Shown: positions 29,429 to 37,926 of the stretch, in pieces
How positions within the stretch are numbered: the stretch's first letter is position 1
Layout: each line of letters opens with the position of its first letter
Source of the DNA: JBCDLI01 sp038745535
Lineage (GTDB): Bacteria; Pseudomonadota; Alphaproteobacteria; Rhizobiales; Rhizobiaceae
Length of the DNA: 53,429 nt
Reading direction: 5' to 3'
Assembly (NCBI GenBank): GCA_038745535.1
Contig: JBCDLI010000012.1
Location: 1 to 53,429, forward strand
Position numbers and translations under genes: made by a program
Notes under the pieces: model-generated
Databases searched by the model: none
What the model saw: the letters and a program-made list of their open reading frames with translations, nothing else
What the model was told of the DNA's origin: nothing

Positions 29429-32347
29429 ATGCGCCCAAATTTCAAAATGCCGACAGGCCTTCTGGCCCTTTTGTGCACCCTGCTTTTTGCAGTGAGCGGA
29501 TTAAACGTAGCTGCCACTGCCTATGCAGCCGAAGCCATCGATATCAGTCGCGAGGACACCGCGCTCGATCTTACGCAAGCCGCTGATATTTTTCGCGATC
29601 GTGGTGAAACATTTCAGGTTTCTACCGCGCCTGACGCCGAAGGCATAATCCGCGAAATTGAAGTTGAAGCGCTTAAATCCGATACAGCTGGAAATTGGGC
29701 CGTCTTAATTCTGACGAACACCACGTCAGATCAGATCGACCGCTTTATCGTTTCGCCCCATTACAGATTGGTGGGTTCAGGGATAATTTGGCCAGATCTG
29801 GGTTCAGAGCGGATTGTCAACATCACGCCAAGTGAGGGCTTCTCGCTTGATCGTATCCCCGACAGCCAAAACGACGTATTTGCGATTACCCTTAACCCGG
29901 GCGCGATAATTACATTGGTGGCCGAACTTGGCTCAGCAGATGTCCCACAAATTTATCTCTGGGACGAGGAGGAATACAAAGAGGTCGTAAATTCCTACAC
30001 GCTTTACCAAGGGATTGTGCTCGGAATAGCGGGACTTCTTGCACTCTTCTTAACCGTCATTTTCGTTGTCCGTGGCACGGCCACATTCCCTGTCACCGCC
30101 TTTCTCGCTTGGGTGGCGCTTGGTTATGTCTGCGTTGATTTCGGCTTCGTAAATCAGTTCTTCGAGATGACGCCGGAACAGACACAAGTCTGGCGAGCGA
30201 TTTCTGAAAGCGCGCTTGCTGGAGCGCTTGCGCTCTTCTTGTTTGCCTATCTCAGCCTCAATCGGTGGAGCGTGAAAATACGCGCCGTTGCTGCCAGTTG
30301 GGTGGTCCTCACGGTCGCAATTTCAGTGCTCATGTTTTACGAACCAAGTGTCGCCGCAGGCGTTGCGCGCCTATCGCTTGCTGCCACTGCAATCATCGGC
30401 TTCGGTTTCATCGCCTACACAGCATATCGCGGTTACGATCGCGGTGTAATGCTGTTTCCGTCGTGGCTGCTCTTCATAGCGTTTGTTTACGCGAGCTTCT
30501 TGGCAGTCACCGGACGTGTCGACAATGACATCATCCAGCCTGCACTCGCGGGCGGCCTCGTTATGATCATTTTGCTCATTGGCTTTACCGTGATGCAGAA
30601 CGCTTTCGCCGGTGGCGCAATTCAGCAAAACCTCTTTTCAAACACAGAGCTTCAATCGCTCGCTATGAAAGGGTCTGATAACACGGTGTGGAGCTGGAAC
30701 GTGAACCGCGACCGGATTACCACGCTTCCCGACCTGTCTTTCCCGCTCGGGATTGAGCCCGGTTCCCTGCAGTCGGTTACGCCCAAGCAGTGGCTGAAGC
30801 ACCTACATGGCGAAGACAAGGACCGGCTGGAAGCTACGCTCGATAGCGTACTCGAACAGCGTCGTGGGCGCATGGCGGTCGAGTTCAGGATCCGGTCTGC
30901 GACGAACCACTACCACTGGTACCGGCTAGCTGCCCGACCAATCGTTGGACCCGAAGGCCGCGTCATCCGATGCGTGGGAACGATAACGAATATCGACAAT
31001 CACAAGCGTGCCGAAGAGCGGCTCATGCAGGATTCGGTCCACGATAATCTGACGGGCCTGCCTAACCGCGAACTCTTCTTAGACCGCGTTCGCAGCATCA
31101 CTTCGCTTGCGTCCATATCCCAGAGCACCGCGCCAACGATTATCGTGCTCGACCTGGACCGGTTCCGCGAGATCAACGAGACTGCAGGAATTTCTGCAGG
31201 CGATACGATGTTAATTGCCGTTGCCCGGCGGCTTAGCAAAATTCTTAGTCCGCAGGACACACTTGCTCGCATTGGTGGTGACCAATTTGGCGTGATCATC
31301 GTGTCGGAAACCGATGCTACTCGAATCGCCGAATTAGCGGAAAGGCTCAAGCAGGCTATCCGCACTCCAATTGAGTATTCGGGCAAGGAAATTGTGCTTA
31401 CAGCGTCTGCAGGGCTTGCAACATGGGCCCCCGCGCACGGGTCAGCAGTTGACTTGTTCTCTGACGCGGAGCTTGCGCTCTTCCATGCAAAGCGTTTTGG
31501 TGGCGACCGGTCAGAGCCGTTCCGTCCAGCTTTTCGTGCCGCCGACACCAACAAGCCGCAGATGGAAGCAGACCTTCGCCGCGCTATCGAGCGGGAAGAA
31601 ATTTCTCTCGTTTACCAACCCATCACCGAGATTGAGAGCGGTGAGATAATTGGTTTTGAAGCACTCATGCGCTGGAACCATCCGCGTCGTGGCGAGGTGC
31701 CGCCGGTCGAATTCATCGCGCTTGCAGAACGATCGGACTTAATTGTTGAACTTGGCACCTACGCCGCTGAGCAAGCCATGAAGCAGTTGATGGAGTGGGA
31801 CAGCACAATTACGGACCGATCCATTTTTGTTTCGGTAAACGTTTCGGCGCCGCAGCTCATCCGCGATGATTTTGCAAACGTCATCGGCAAACTTCAAGCG
31901 CGGTATGCTCAGCGTAAGCATACGCTTAAGCTTGAGATTACCGAGACTTGCATCATGGCCAATCCGGAATTTTCAGTCCATGTTTTGGAGAAGATACAAA
32001 AGCTTGGCATTGGCTTAGCGCTCGACGACTTCGGCACGGGCTACTCTTCCCTATCCTATCTGGCTCGGTTCCCGTTCGACACGCTCAAAATTGACCAGTC
32101 CTTCCTTGGAATGGATGATGAAACCCGTCCGGTGCTGCTGCGTTCTATGGTAGAAATGGCTCACGCGCTTGGCTTGAAGGTGGTTGCAGAGGGTGCGGAG
32201 GACCTATTGGCGGTTCGTGAACTCCGCGAAGTGGGTTGCGATCTTATTCAAGGATACGCAGCCGGCCTACCGATGACCGCCGATGCGGCAGCTGATCTTT
32301 TAAGGTCTGGCGGGCCATTAATGGCCATGGAAGATGCCGCCGAATAG
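29429..32347 (+). CDS. Membrane GGDEF-EAL protein, probable c-di-GMP phosphodiesterase
   Basis: A 972-residue sensor. A signal peptide is followed by an extracytoplasmic domain (about 35-185), a seven-helix membrane region of 7TMR-DISM type (about 190-395), a PAS/PAC segment (about 405-530), GGDEF (about 535-690) and EAL (about 705-955). The GGDEF motif reads GGDQF (616-620), losing the catalytic Glu, so cyclase activity is doubtful. The EAL motif is intact (744-746), and VNVSAPQL, LEITET, DDFGTGYSSLSYL and IDQSF are conserved, so c-di-GMP hydrolysis is likely, perhaps gated by GTP binding to the GGDQF domain. The sensed signal is unknown. Confidence 0.92.
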   Translation: MRPNFKMPTGLLALLCTLLFAVSGLNVAATAYAAEAIDISREDTALDLTQAADIFRDRGETFQVSTAPDAEGIIREIEVEALKSDTAGNWAVLILTNTTSDQIDRFIVSPHYRLVGSGIIWPDLGSERIVNITPSEGFSLDRIPDSQNDVFAITLNPGAIITLVAELGSADVPQIYLWDEEEYKEVVNSYTLYQGIVLGIAGLLALFLTVIFVVRGTATFPVTAFLAWVALGYVCVDFGFVNQFFEMTPEQTQVWRAISESALAGALALFLFAYLSLNRWSVKIRAVAASWVVLTVAISVLMFYEPSVAAGVARLSLAATAIIGFGFIAYTAYRGYDRGVMLFPSWLLFIAFVYASFLAVTGRVDNDIIQPALAGGLVMIILLIGFTVMQNAFAGGAIQQNLFSNTELQSLAMKGSDNTVWSWNVNRDRITTLPDLSFPLGIEPGSLQSVTPKQWLKHLHGEDKDRLEATLDSVLEQRRGRMAVEFRIRSATNHYHWYRLAARPIVGPEGRVIRCVGTITNIDNHKRAEERLMQDSVHDNLTGLPNRELFLDRVRSITSLASISQSTAPTIIVLDLDRFREINETAGISAGDTMLIAVARRLSKILSPQDTLARIGGDQFGVIIVSETDATRIAELAERLKQAIRTPIEYSGKEIVLTASAGLATWAPAHGSAVDLFSDAELALFHAKRFGGDRSEPFRPAFRAADTNKPQMEADLRRAIEREEISLVYQPITEIESGEIIGFEALMRWNHPRRGEVPPVEFIALAERSDLIVELGTYAAEQAMKQLMEWDSTITDRSIFVSVNVSAPQLIRDDFANVIGKLQARYAQRKHTLKLEITETCIMANPEFSVHVLEKIQKLGIGLALDDFGTGYSSLSYLARFPFDTLKIDQSFLGMDDETRPVLLRSMVEMAHALGLKVVAEGAEDLLAVRELREVGCDLIQGYAAGLPMTADAAADLLRSGGPLMAMEDAAE

Positions 32348-32364
32348 GCAAACCCGTAATTGTC

Positions 32365-32973
32365 TTAGGCGCGACCCGAAACGGTTTGAAAATTAGCCGC
32401 GTTAAGGCCCAAATGGCTCAACGCGCGAGCGTACTTTGTTTCGTGATCGGTATCGAAGACCAGATCCGATTGGAGATCGGCAACAAGCCAGGCATTGTCG
32501 AGAATTTCCTGCTCCAACTGCCCTGCGCCCCAGCCCGAGTAACCGAGCATGATTGCAGAATTCTCCGGTCCGGTATTAATCGCGATCGATCGGAGCACCG
32601 ATACGGTTGATGACAACGCGATCTCTGGTGACACGGCGACTGTCGCGTCGGTTGTGTAATCTGGGCTGTGCAGAACAAAGCCTCTGTTGGGGTCGACAGG
32701 ACCGCCGGTTTGTACCGGCTCATCGCTCGAAACCGCTGGTGTAACGATCGTATCGGAAGACGCGACTTCGGCATGGGTAAACAATTCGCGCAAACTCATC
32801 GGCGCGGGTTTATTCACCACAAAGCCGAGCGCACCTTCTTCATTGTGCAAACACATGTAGACAACGGATTGGGAAAAGATGTCCGATGACATCTCCGGCA
32901 TCGATACGAGGAATTTGCCCTCGAACTGGCCGGGAGCCATGCCTCCCTCACGCGCGCTTTTGATTTGATCCAT
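32365..32973 (-). CDS. yqgE: YqgE/AlgH-family protein (UPF0301)
   Basis: A 202-residue YqgE-family protein: GKFLVSMPEMSSDIFSQSVV, NEEGALGFVVNKP, VQTGGPVDPNRGFVLHSPDY split as TGGPVDPNRGFVLH, and YSGWGAGQLEQEI are all family signatures. The ATG at 32973, preceded by AGAGAT, gives normal length; a longer frame from 33048 adds no conserved residues. Function is unknown, although the family is widely conserved (AlgH in Pseudomonas). It converges with the EAL-protein gene and is divergent from the DsbD-N-like gene. Confidence 0.93.
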   Translation of the reverse strand: MDQIKSAREGGMAPGQFEGKFLVSMPEMSSDIFSQSVVYMCLHNEEGALGFVVNKPAPMSLRELFTHAEVASSDTIVTPAVSSDEPVQTGGPVDPNRGFVLHSPDYTTDATVAVSPEIALSSTVSVLRSIAINTGPENSAIMLGYSGWGAGQLEQEILDNAWLVADLQSDLVFDTDHETKYARALSHLGLNAANFQTVSGRA

Positions 32974-33104
32974 ATCTCTACAATAGCAGTTGCCTCGAAA
33001 TTGAACAAATGCCGTGTGTGACAAAAGCAGTGATGAGATTATGCTCACGCGATTATGAATGAGCGTCAGTTGTCCAGATAAAACTCTTACTGCATCAGGG
33101 AACT

Positions 33105-33947
33105 ATGTTGCGTCAGCGATCTACGACATCTGTTTTCCTTGGTCTGCTCGCGTTTGCAGTAAGCGGGTATATGCCCGTGCTTGCATCGGAGTACATCGTC
33201 GAGCACGAGGGTGGTTACTTGACTTTGCACGTAACGAGCCAAGCTGATCAAAATGGCGTACTTCGCGCAGCGTTGGAGTTTTCAAACGAGCTTGGATGGA
33301 AGACCTATTGGAGAGACCCCGGTCCGAGCGGCATTCCTCCTTCGATAACCGCCTCCTCTGGTGAGCAAGAGGTCGACAGTACGATCCATTTCCCACATCC
33401 AATCTGGATATCTGAGGCCTACGCTCGCTATCCCGGATACTTGGGCAAGGTAACGCTGCCGGTGGAAATTCGAATACCAAAGGGCCGTGAAAAGCACGAA
33501 CTCAACGTGCATGTGCTCGCTGGCGTTTGCCGGGAGATTTGCATTCCTGTGATGGGGCGATTTGAGATCCCCCAAAGTCCAAATGGCTTTGAGACCGAGC
33601 TTCGGTCAATCATTGCAGTCAACACGGCGTTTGCCGAATTACCTGCAGCGACTGACCGGGACAAGATCGTCGACGACGTCAAGCTATCCGATGGCTACGC
33701 GGAGGTTGTTCTCGCTAATAACATTATACTGAAAGATCGATTTATAGCCGCCGAGCGCGCTGATCGAACTCCATTGGCGCTTCAGATGCAGAGCAATGAT
33801 GACAACGAGCGATCAATACGAGTGGTCCCGGACGGTCAGAGCGAGGATTGGGGCGATGGCACCACCGTATGGGTTCAGGGCCTGCTCGATAATCGCCCGG
33901 TCAGCTTTTCGGTTCTCCTCGGCACCGATCAAGCGACGTCACGGTGA
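33105..33947 (+). CDS. Exported DsbD N-terminal-like protein
   Basis: A 280-residue periplasmic protein. A signal peptide (about 1-28, ending PVLAS) precedes a DsbD-alpha/DsbC-like domain (PF11412): WKTYWRDPGPSGIPPSI, YPGYLGKVTLPVEI and LAGVCREICIPVMG, with two Cys spaced as in DsbD partners. There is no transmembrane reductase domain, so it is a free-standing redox carrier or acceptor; a cytochrome maturation or thiol-repair role is inferred from the family. It lies 90 bp upstream of the peroxiredoxin gene. Confidence 0.88.
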   Translation: MLRQRSTTSVFLGLLAFAVSGYMPVLASEYIVEHEGGYLTLHVTSQADQNGVLRAALEFSNELGWKTYWRDPGPSGIPPSITASSGEQEVDSTIHFPHPIWISEAYARYPGYLGKVTLPVEIRIPKGREKHELNVHVLAGVCREICIPVMGRFEIPQSPNGFETELRSIIAVNTAFAELPAATDRDKIVDDVKLSDGYAEVVLANNIILKDRFIAAERADRTPLALQMQSNDDNERSIRVVPDGQSEDWGDGTTVWVQGLLDNRPVSFSVLLGTDQATSR

Positions 33948-34037
33948 AATGTGCCAGATTTTAGCAGCATTGGTCTGGTCAGATGTGTCAGCTTGGTTAT
34001 GTCCTAGCTTAGCAAATGACTGGCCTCGGAGGGACAT

Positions 34038-34523
34038 ATGGCGATTTCAACTGGCGACAAACTACCTGATTTGACACTAAAATTACTGACAGATGATGGG
34101 CCTGCCAACGTTGAGCTTTCCTCAATCACAGCAGGCAAGAAAATCGTCATTTTCGCAGTTCCCGGAGCCTTCACACCAACCTGCACGCTGAACCATCTGC
34201 CGGGCTACGTTGAAAACGCTGAGGCAATCAAGGCGAAAGGTATCGACGATCTCGTCGTGGTCGCGGTCAACGACCCGTTTGTCGTCGGGGCATGGGCCGA
34301 TCAGTCAGGCGGTCGCGGCAAAATACATTTCATAGCGGACTGGGACGCGGCATTCACAAAAGAAATCGGCATGGACATCGACCTTGGCGTCGCAGGCCTC
34401 GGTGTGCGTTCAAAGCGCTATTCAATGATTGTGGATGACGGCATCGTGAAAACGCTTAACGTCGAAGATAATCCGGGCGACGCCGATATTTCCGGCGCCG
34501 CTGCCATACTCACGCAGCTTTAA
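34038..34523 (+). CDS. Peroxiredoxin, Prx5 type with a single Cys
   Basis: A 161-residue peroxiredoxin of the Prx5/PrxIIE subfamily. The peroxidatic Cys49 is in VPGAFTPTCTLNHLPGYVE; Cys49 is the only Cys, so a one-Cys mechanism with an external reductant such as glutathione/glutaredoxin is expected. Other marks are VVAVNDPFVVGAWAD and GLGVRSKRYSMIVDDG. It converges with the Lrp-type regulator with 6 bp between stops. Reduces organic and hydrogen peroxides in the cytoplasm. Confidence 0.95.
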   Translation: MAISTGDKLPDLTLKLLTDDGPANVELSSITAGKKIVIFAVPGAFTPTCTLNHLPGYVENAEAIKAKGIDDLVVVAVNDPFVVGAWADQSGGRGKIHFIADWDAAFTKEIGMDIDLGVAGLGVRSKRYSMIVDDGIVKTLNVEDNPGDADISGAAAILTQL

Positions 34524-34529
34524 TTCGCG

Positions 34530-34982
34530 CTAGCCTCGCTCATCCTTGGGCGAGCCCATGACGATGTAGGAAGTGATAAGCCGAACGCCCGGCACGGTTC
34601 CGAGCACCTCGGTGTGAAAGTGTTTATACGCCGACAGGTCTTCGGCGTGTACCCGAAGAATATATTCTACAGCTCCCGTGATATTATGGCATTCGCGCAC
34701 TTGGAGCGCGGCGATCATTGCGCGCTCGAATTCGGCTTGCGCCTCCTTGGAATGTTCGCTCAAACCGACGGTCACATAAGCGATGAACGATTGGCCGGTT
34801 TTTTGTGGATCAAGAACTGCGCGATAGCCCTTTATAATTCCCAGCCGCTCCAGTTCGTGGACCCGTCGCGAACACGCCGACGGCGATAATCCGACCTTTC
34901 GCGCCACCTCAATATTCGTCAGGCGTCCGTTGTCTTCCAGAGCGCGCAATATCTTTGCGTCAATTGGACTGATAGCTGTCAT
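34530..34982 (-). CDS. Lrp/AsnC-family transcriptional regulator
   Basis: A 150-residue Lrp-type regulator. The N-terminal helix-turn-helix (SPIDAKILRALEDNGRLTN then EVARKVGLSPSACSRRVHEL) is followed by the RAM/AsnC effector domain (GYRAVLDPQKTGQSFIAYVTV, VRECHNITGAVEYILRVHAED split as CHNITGAVEYILRV). It is divergent from a LysE-type exporter gene, the standard arrangement where Lrp controls an amino-acid exporter. The start is ATG 34982 or TTG 34991; neither has a clear ribosome site. Confidence 0.93.
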   Translation of the reverse strand: MTAISPIDAKILRALEDNGRLTNIEVARKVGLSPSACSRRVHELERLGIIKGYRAVLDPQKTGQSFIAYVTVGLSEHSKEAQAEFERAMIAALQVRECHNITGAVEYILRVHAEDLSAYKHFHTEVLGTVPGVRLITSYIVMGSPKDERG

Positions 34983-35054
34983 ATGTTGCAAAAATAGGGA
35001 GTTTAGTTCTCAAAAATGTAACTTATTGCGCCGATTTGCGAATAATATGCACCG

Positions 35055-35642
35055 ATGCCATACGAACTTTTTATCGCAGTCGCAACATTCGCCTTTGTAA
35101 CGTCGGTGACGCCCGGCCCCAACAATCTCATGCTTCTTGCATCGGGCGCAAACTACGGTTTCCGGCGTACTATTCCGCATATGCTTGGTATTTCGCTCGG
35201 CGTGGCGGTGATGATTGTTCTTGTCGGCTTGGGTCTTGCCGCGATCTTTGCAGCACTCCCGGTTTTGAGGACAATCCTCCTCGTTTTGTCTGTAATTTAT
35301 ATGCTTTTCCTGGCTTGGAAGATTGCCATGGCGGCACCAATGGCAGGCGACGAGAAGATGGGGAAGCCCTTCACCTTTCTGCAAGCTGCCGCTTTTCAAT
35401 GGGTAAACCCGAAAGCATGGGGCATGGTGATGACGGCGGTATCGGTTTATGCGCCGGGCGATTCAATCACGTCGATGTTGGTCTTGGCCGTTGTTTTTTC
35501 GGCCATCAATCTTCCCACCGTCAGCGCATGGGCCGTGCTTGGTCAACAGTTGAGGTCGTTTCTACAGGACCCGGCACGCCTTCGCGCCTTCAACACCATA
35601 ATGGCATTCATGCTGGTCGGATCGCTGTACTTTGTGTTCTAG
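35055..35642 (+). CDS. LysE-family amino-acid exporter
   Basis: A 195-residue LysE/RhtB exporter. The N-terminal SVTPGPNNLMLLASGANYG is the family signature, and six hydrophobic segments fit. MVMTAVSVYAPG and VKGAFQWVNPKAW-like sites (here AAFQWVNPKAWGMV) are also typical. It should export an amino acid or derivative under control of the divergent Lrp-type regulator, 72 bp away; that gap contains AT-rich A/T tracts typical of Lrp sites. The gene runs convergently into rnhA. Confidence 0.92.
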   Translation: MPYELFIAVATFAFVTSVTPGPNNLMLLASGANYGFRRTIPHMLGISLGVAVMIVLVGLGLAAIFAALPVLRTILLVLSVIYMLFLAWKIAMAAPMAGDEKMGKPFTFLQAAAFQWVNPKAWGMVMTAVSVYAPGDSITSMLVLAVVFSAINLPTVSAWAVLGQQLRSFLQDPARLRAFNTIMAFMLVGSLYFVF

Positions 35643-35654
35643 CTAATCCGCTAG

Positions 35655-36107
35655 CTACGCGCCTTTAAACGGCTCCATGCCTTCGCGGGCAAGTTCGTCG
35701 GCCCGCTCGTTTTCCGGATGCCCTGCGTGCCCTTTTACCCAGTTCCAGTTCACATCATGGCGCGAAACCGCCTCGTCCAAAGCTTGCCACAGCTCGACGT
35801 TTTTGACGGGTTTTTTAGATGCCGTCCGCCAGCCGTTGCGTTTCCAACCGTGGATCCAGCTTGATATGCCGTCCTTCACATATGACGAGTCCGTGTAAAG
35901 CTCGACCTGGTGTGGCCCTCCCTTTAACGCGCCGAGGGCGTTTATCGCTGCGAGAAGTTCCATACGGTTGTTAGTCGTTTCAGCTTCGCCGCCGTTAATC
36001 TCCCGCCGCTTGCCGTTCCAATCCAGGATTGCTCCCCAACCGCCTGGACCCGGATTTCCTGAGCACGCACCGTCTGTGTAAATCGTAATCTTCTTCGGCT
36101 CACTCAT
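35655..36107 (-). CDS. rnhA: Ribonuclease HI
   Basis: A 150-residue RNase H removing RNA from RNA-DNA hybrids. Catalytic residues are seen in ITIYTDGACSGNPGPGGWG (Asp), TNNRMELLAAINAL (Glu), ELYTDSSYVKDGI (Asp) and the closing GHAGHPENERADELA (His, Asp). The ATG at 36107 gives the normal N-terminus; a longer reading to 36221 extends into thrB. The start overlaps the thrB stop by 4 nt. Confidence 0.97.
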   Translation of the reverse strand: MSEPKKITIYTDGACSGNPGPGGWGAILDWNGKRREINGGEAETTNNRMELLAAINALGALKGGPHQVELYTDSSYVKDGISSWIHGWKRNGWRTASKKPVKNVELWQALDEAVSRHDVNWNWVKGHAGHPENERADELAREGMEPFKGA

Positions 36108-37069
36108 ATGGCCAATCCGTATTCGCGTGCGTGCTCCACCCTGGCGTGAAATCGCAATTTGCGCACATATTCCATCGGGTCTTTCTTGACGACTTGAGCA
36201 CCGTCGGGCGTGTTTACCCAATCATAGAGGCGTGTGAGAAAAAAGCGGAGTGCAGCGCCGCGCGCCAGCATTGGAAGCGCTGCCTTCTCGCTTTTATCGA
36301 GTGGCCGGATGGACTGGTAACCGCGCAAAAGCGCAGCGCCTTTGGTCAGGTTGAATGAACCGTCGCGCTCAAAACACCACGCATTGAGACATATTGCGAC
36401 GTCGTAGGCCAGTGCGTCATTGCACGCGAAGTAGAAATCGATGATGCCCGATAATTTATCTCCGAGAAAGAATACATTATCAGGAAACAAATCCGCATGG
36501 ATCACGCCGCTCGGCAAGCCAGACGGCCACCCCGCTACAATGGTGGCGAGCTGTTCCGCGATTTCTTGGCCAAGACCTAGCTGCACACTGTCAGCTTCCG
36601 CTGCACAACTTGCCCATAGGGGCTGCCAGTCGCGCGCACTCAGACTGTTGGCTCGCGAAAGTTCAAAGGCGTCACCGGCAAGGTGCATCTGGGCGATACC
36701 GGCGCCAACCGCTTCACAATGGCTTACATCGGGCTTTCGTGGCCAGATGCCTTCCAAAAAAGTGATTATTGCGGCGGGTCGTCCGGCCAATCGACCAAGA
36801 ACCTCTCCGTCGCGCTTTTTCACGGGAAGCGGGCAGCTCACCCCGCTCGTGGCGAGATGCTGCATCAGGCCCAGAAAGAACGGCAGATCGTTCGGATCGA
36901 CGCGCTTCTCATAGAGGGTCAGAATGAAATTCGCAGTTGTTGTGTGAACCAGAAAATTCGAGTTCTCCACACCTTCTGCGATGCCTCGGTAGGAAAGCAC
37001 ATCACCAACGTCATAGTCGGCAATGAACGCGCGAAGTTCGTCTTCGCTAATGTCTGTGTAAACGGCCAT
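36104..37069 (-). CDS. thrB: Homoserine kinase (APH-fold type)
   Basis: A 321-residue kinase of the aminoglycoside-phosphotransferase fold, phosphorylating homoserine for threonine synthesis. YRGIAEGVENSNFLVHTTTA (YRGIAEGVENSNF, then LVHTT) is the substrate/nucleotide loop, GVIHADLFPDNVFF the catalytic Brenner motif and SGIIDFYFACND the Mg-binding loop. The start MAVYTDISEDEL at 37069 is typical. The SURF1-thrB-rnhA order is usual in Hyphomicrobiales, but ispH, which often sits between SURF1 and thrB, is absent here (gap 14 bp). Confidence 0.95.
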   Translation of the reverse strand: MAVYTDISEDELRAFIADYDVGDVLSYRGIAEGVENSNFLVHTTTANFILTLYEKRVDPNDLPFFLGLMQHLATSGVSCPLPVKKRDGEVLGRLAGRPAAIITFLEGIWPRKPDVSHCEAVGAGIAQMHLAGDAFELSRANSLSARDWQPLWASCAAEADSVQLGLGQEIAEQLATIVAGWPSGLPSGVIHADLFPDNVFFLGDKLSGIIDFYFACNDALAYDVAICLNAWCFERDGSFNLTKGAALLRGYQSIRPLDKSEKAALPMLARGAALRFFLTRLYDWVNTPDGAQVVKKDPMEYVRKLRFHARVEHAREYGLAI

Positions 37070-37083
37070 GATCGCATCGCCTA

Positions 37084-37863
37084 CTACGACATGCGGCGGC
37101 GTACAAACACGAATAGAACAACCACCAGCGTGCCTGCGAGCGCATACCATGTGAGCACATATTGCAGGTGATTGTTAGGCAGATTGATCAGCGTGACGCC
37201 TGGCACCGGCCACTCGCCCATCGGGTAAAATTCACTTGGCAGACCAGCGTCTACAAAGAACGGCAAAATTTGCCCGTCCATTTTATATCCCGCTTGCGCA
37301 GCCATGTTGGACAGATCTTTCCAGTAGTAGATGTTCGCCTCAAGATCGTTGTTCGGCACGATCCATGACGGTTTTTCATAGAGACGCTTTCGCGCAAGGC
37401 CGATGATTTGTTGTTCGCCCTCCACGAGGCTTTCGGGCCTCGTCGCCTGATCCTTGAAGTCGAACGGCACAAAGCCACGATTGACGAAAACTGCGCCACC
37501 TTGCAGCTCACCGGCTAATTCAAGTGGCGTGTACACGTAGTATCCTGATACACCGCGATGGGTGGCAAAGAAGAATTGCTCGCCTGAGTTATCGAACGTG
37601 CCTGACAGTGACACCGGCAAGTACTCGATGTCTTCTTCCGTCAAATTTCCGGTGTCGAGATCGTTGACGACTTCTTCAAGCGCTACTGGCTGTGCCGACA
37701 TCTGCGTGTCGATACGGTCAAGCAAGGTCTCTTTCCAAGCTAGTCTTTGAACCTGCCACGTGCCGAGGGTCACCAGAAACACGAAAGCGGGGACCGCCAA
37801 GAGAACCAACAACCAAGGAAACCTGGTTGATCTTTGCTCCGATGTTCCGACTGTATTTGCCAT
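37084..37863 (-). CDS. SURF1-family cytochrome oxidase assembly protein
   Basis: A 259-residue SURF1 protein that helps insert heme A into cytochrome c oxidase subunit I. It has two membrane helices (WLLVLLAVPAFVFLVTLGTW near the N-terminus and QYVLTWYALAGTLVVVLFVF at the C-terminus) flanking a periplasmic domain with LPVSLSGTFDNSGE, VFVNRGFVP and VDAGLPS. It follows ctaE across a 63-bp gap containing a strong hairpin, and precedes thrB by 14 bp. Confidence 0.95.
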   Translation of the reverse strand: MANTVGTSEQRSTRFPWLLVLLAVPAFVFLVTLGTWQVQRLAWKETLLDRIDTQMSAQPVALEEVVNDLDTGNLTEEDIEYLPVSLSGTFDNSGEQFFFATHRGVSGYYVYTPLELAGELQGGAVFVNRGFVPFDFKDQATRPESLVEGEQQIIGLARKRLYEKPSWIVPNNDLEANIYYWKDLSNMAAQAGYKMDGQILPFFVDAGLPSEFYPMGEWPVPGVTLINLPNNHLQYVLTWYALAGTLVVVLFVFVRRRMS

Positions 37864-37877
37864 GTCCTCAAAACCAA

Positions 37878-37902
37878 AACGGCCGCGTCGAGAGCGGCCG
37901 TT
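37878..37902 (-). terminator. Strong hairpin between ctaE and SURF1
   Basis: AACGGCCGC (37878-37886) and GCGGCCGTT (37894-37902) form a perfect 9-bp GC-rich stem with a 7-nt loop. In the minus-strand RNA it is followed by a T-rich but interrupted run (TTGGTTTTGAGG). It looks like an intercistronic terminator or attenuator lowering expression of SURF1-thrB-rnhA relative to the oxidase structural genes. Confidence 0.6.
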
Positions 37903-37926
37903 CGTTGCAGAAGGATTTGCGTCCCG

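Noticed and set aside
34530..34552. Terminator between the convergent peroxiredoxin and Lrp genes
   Set aside because: The only stem (CTCGC/GCGAG) is five base pairs, lies within the Lrp coding end and has no T-run.
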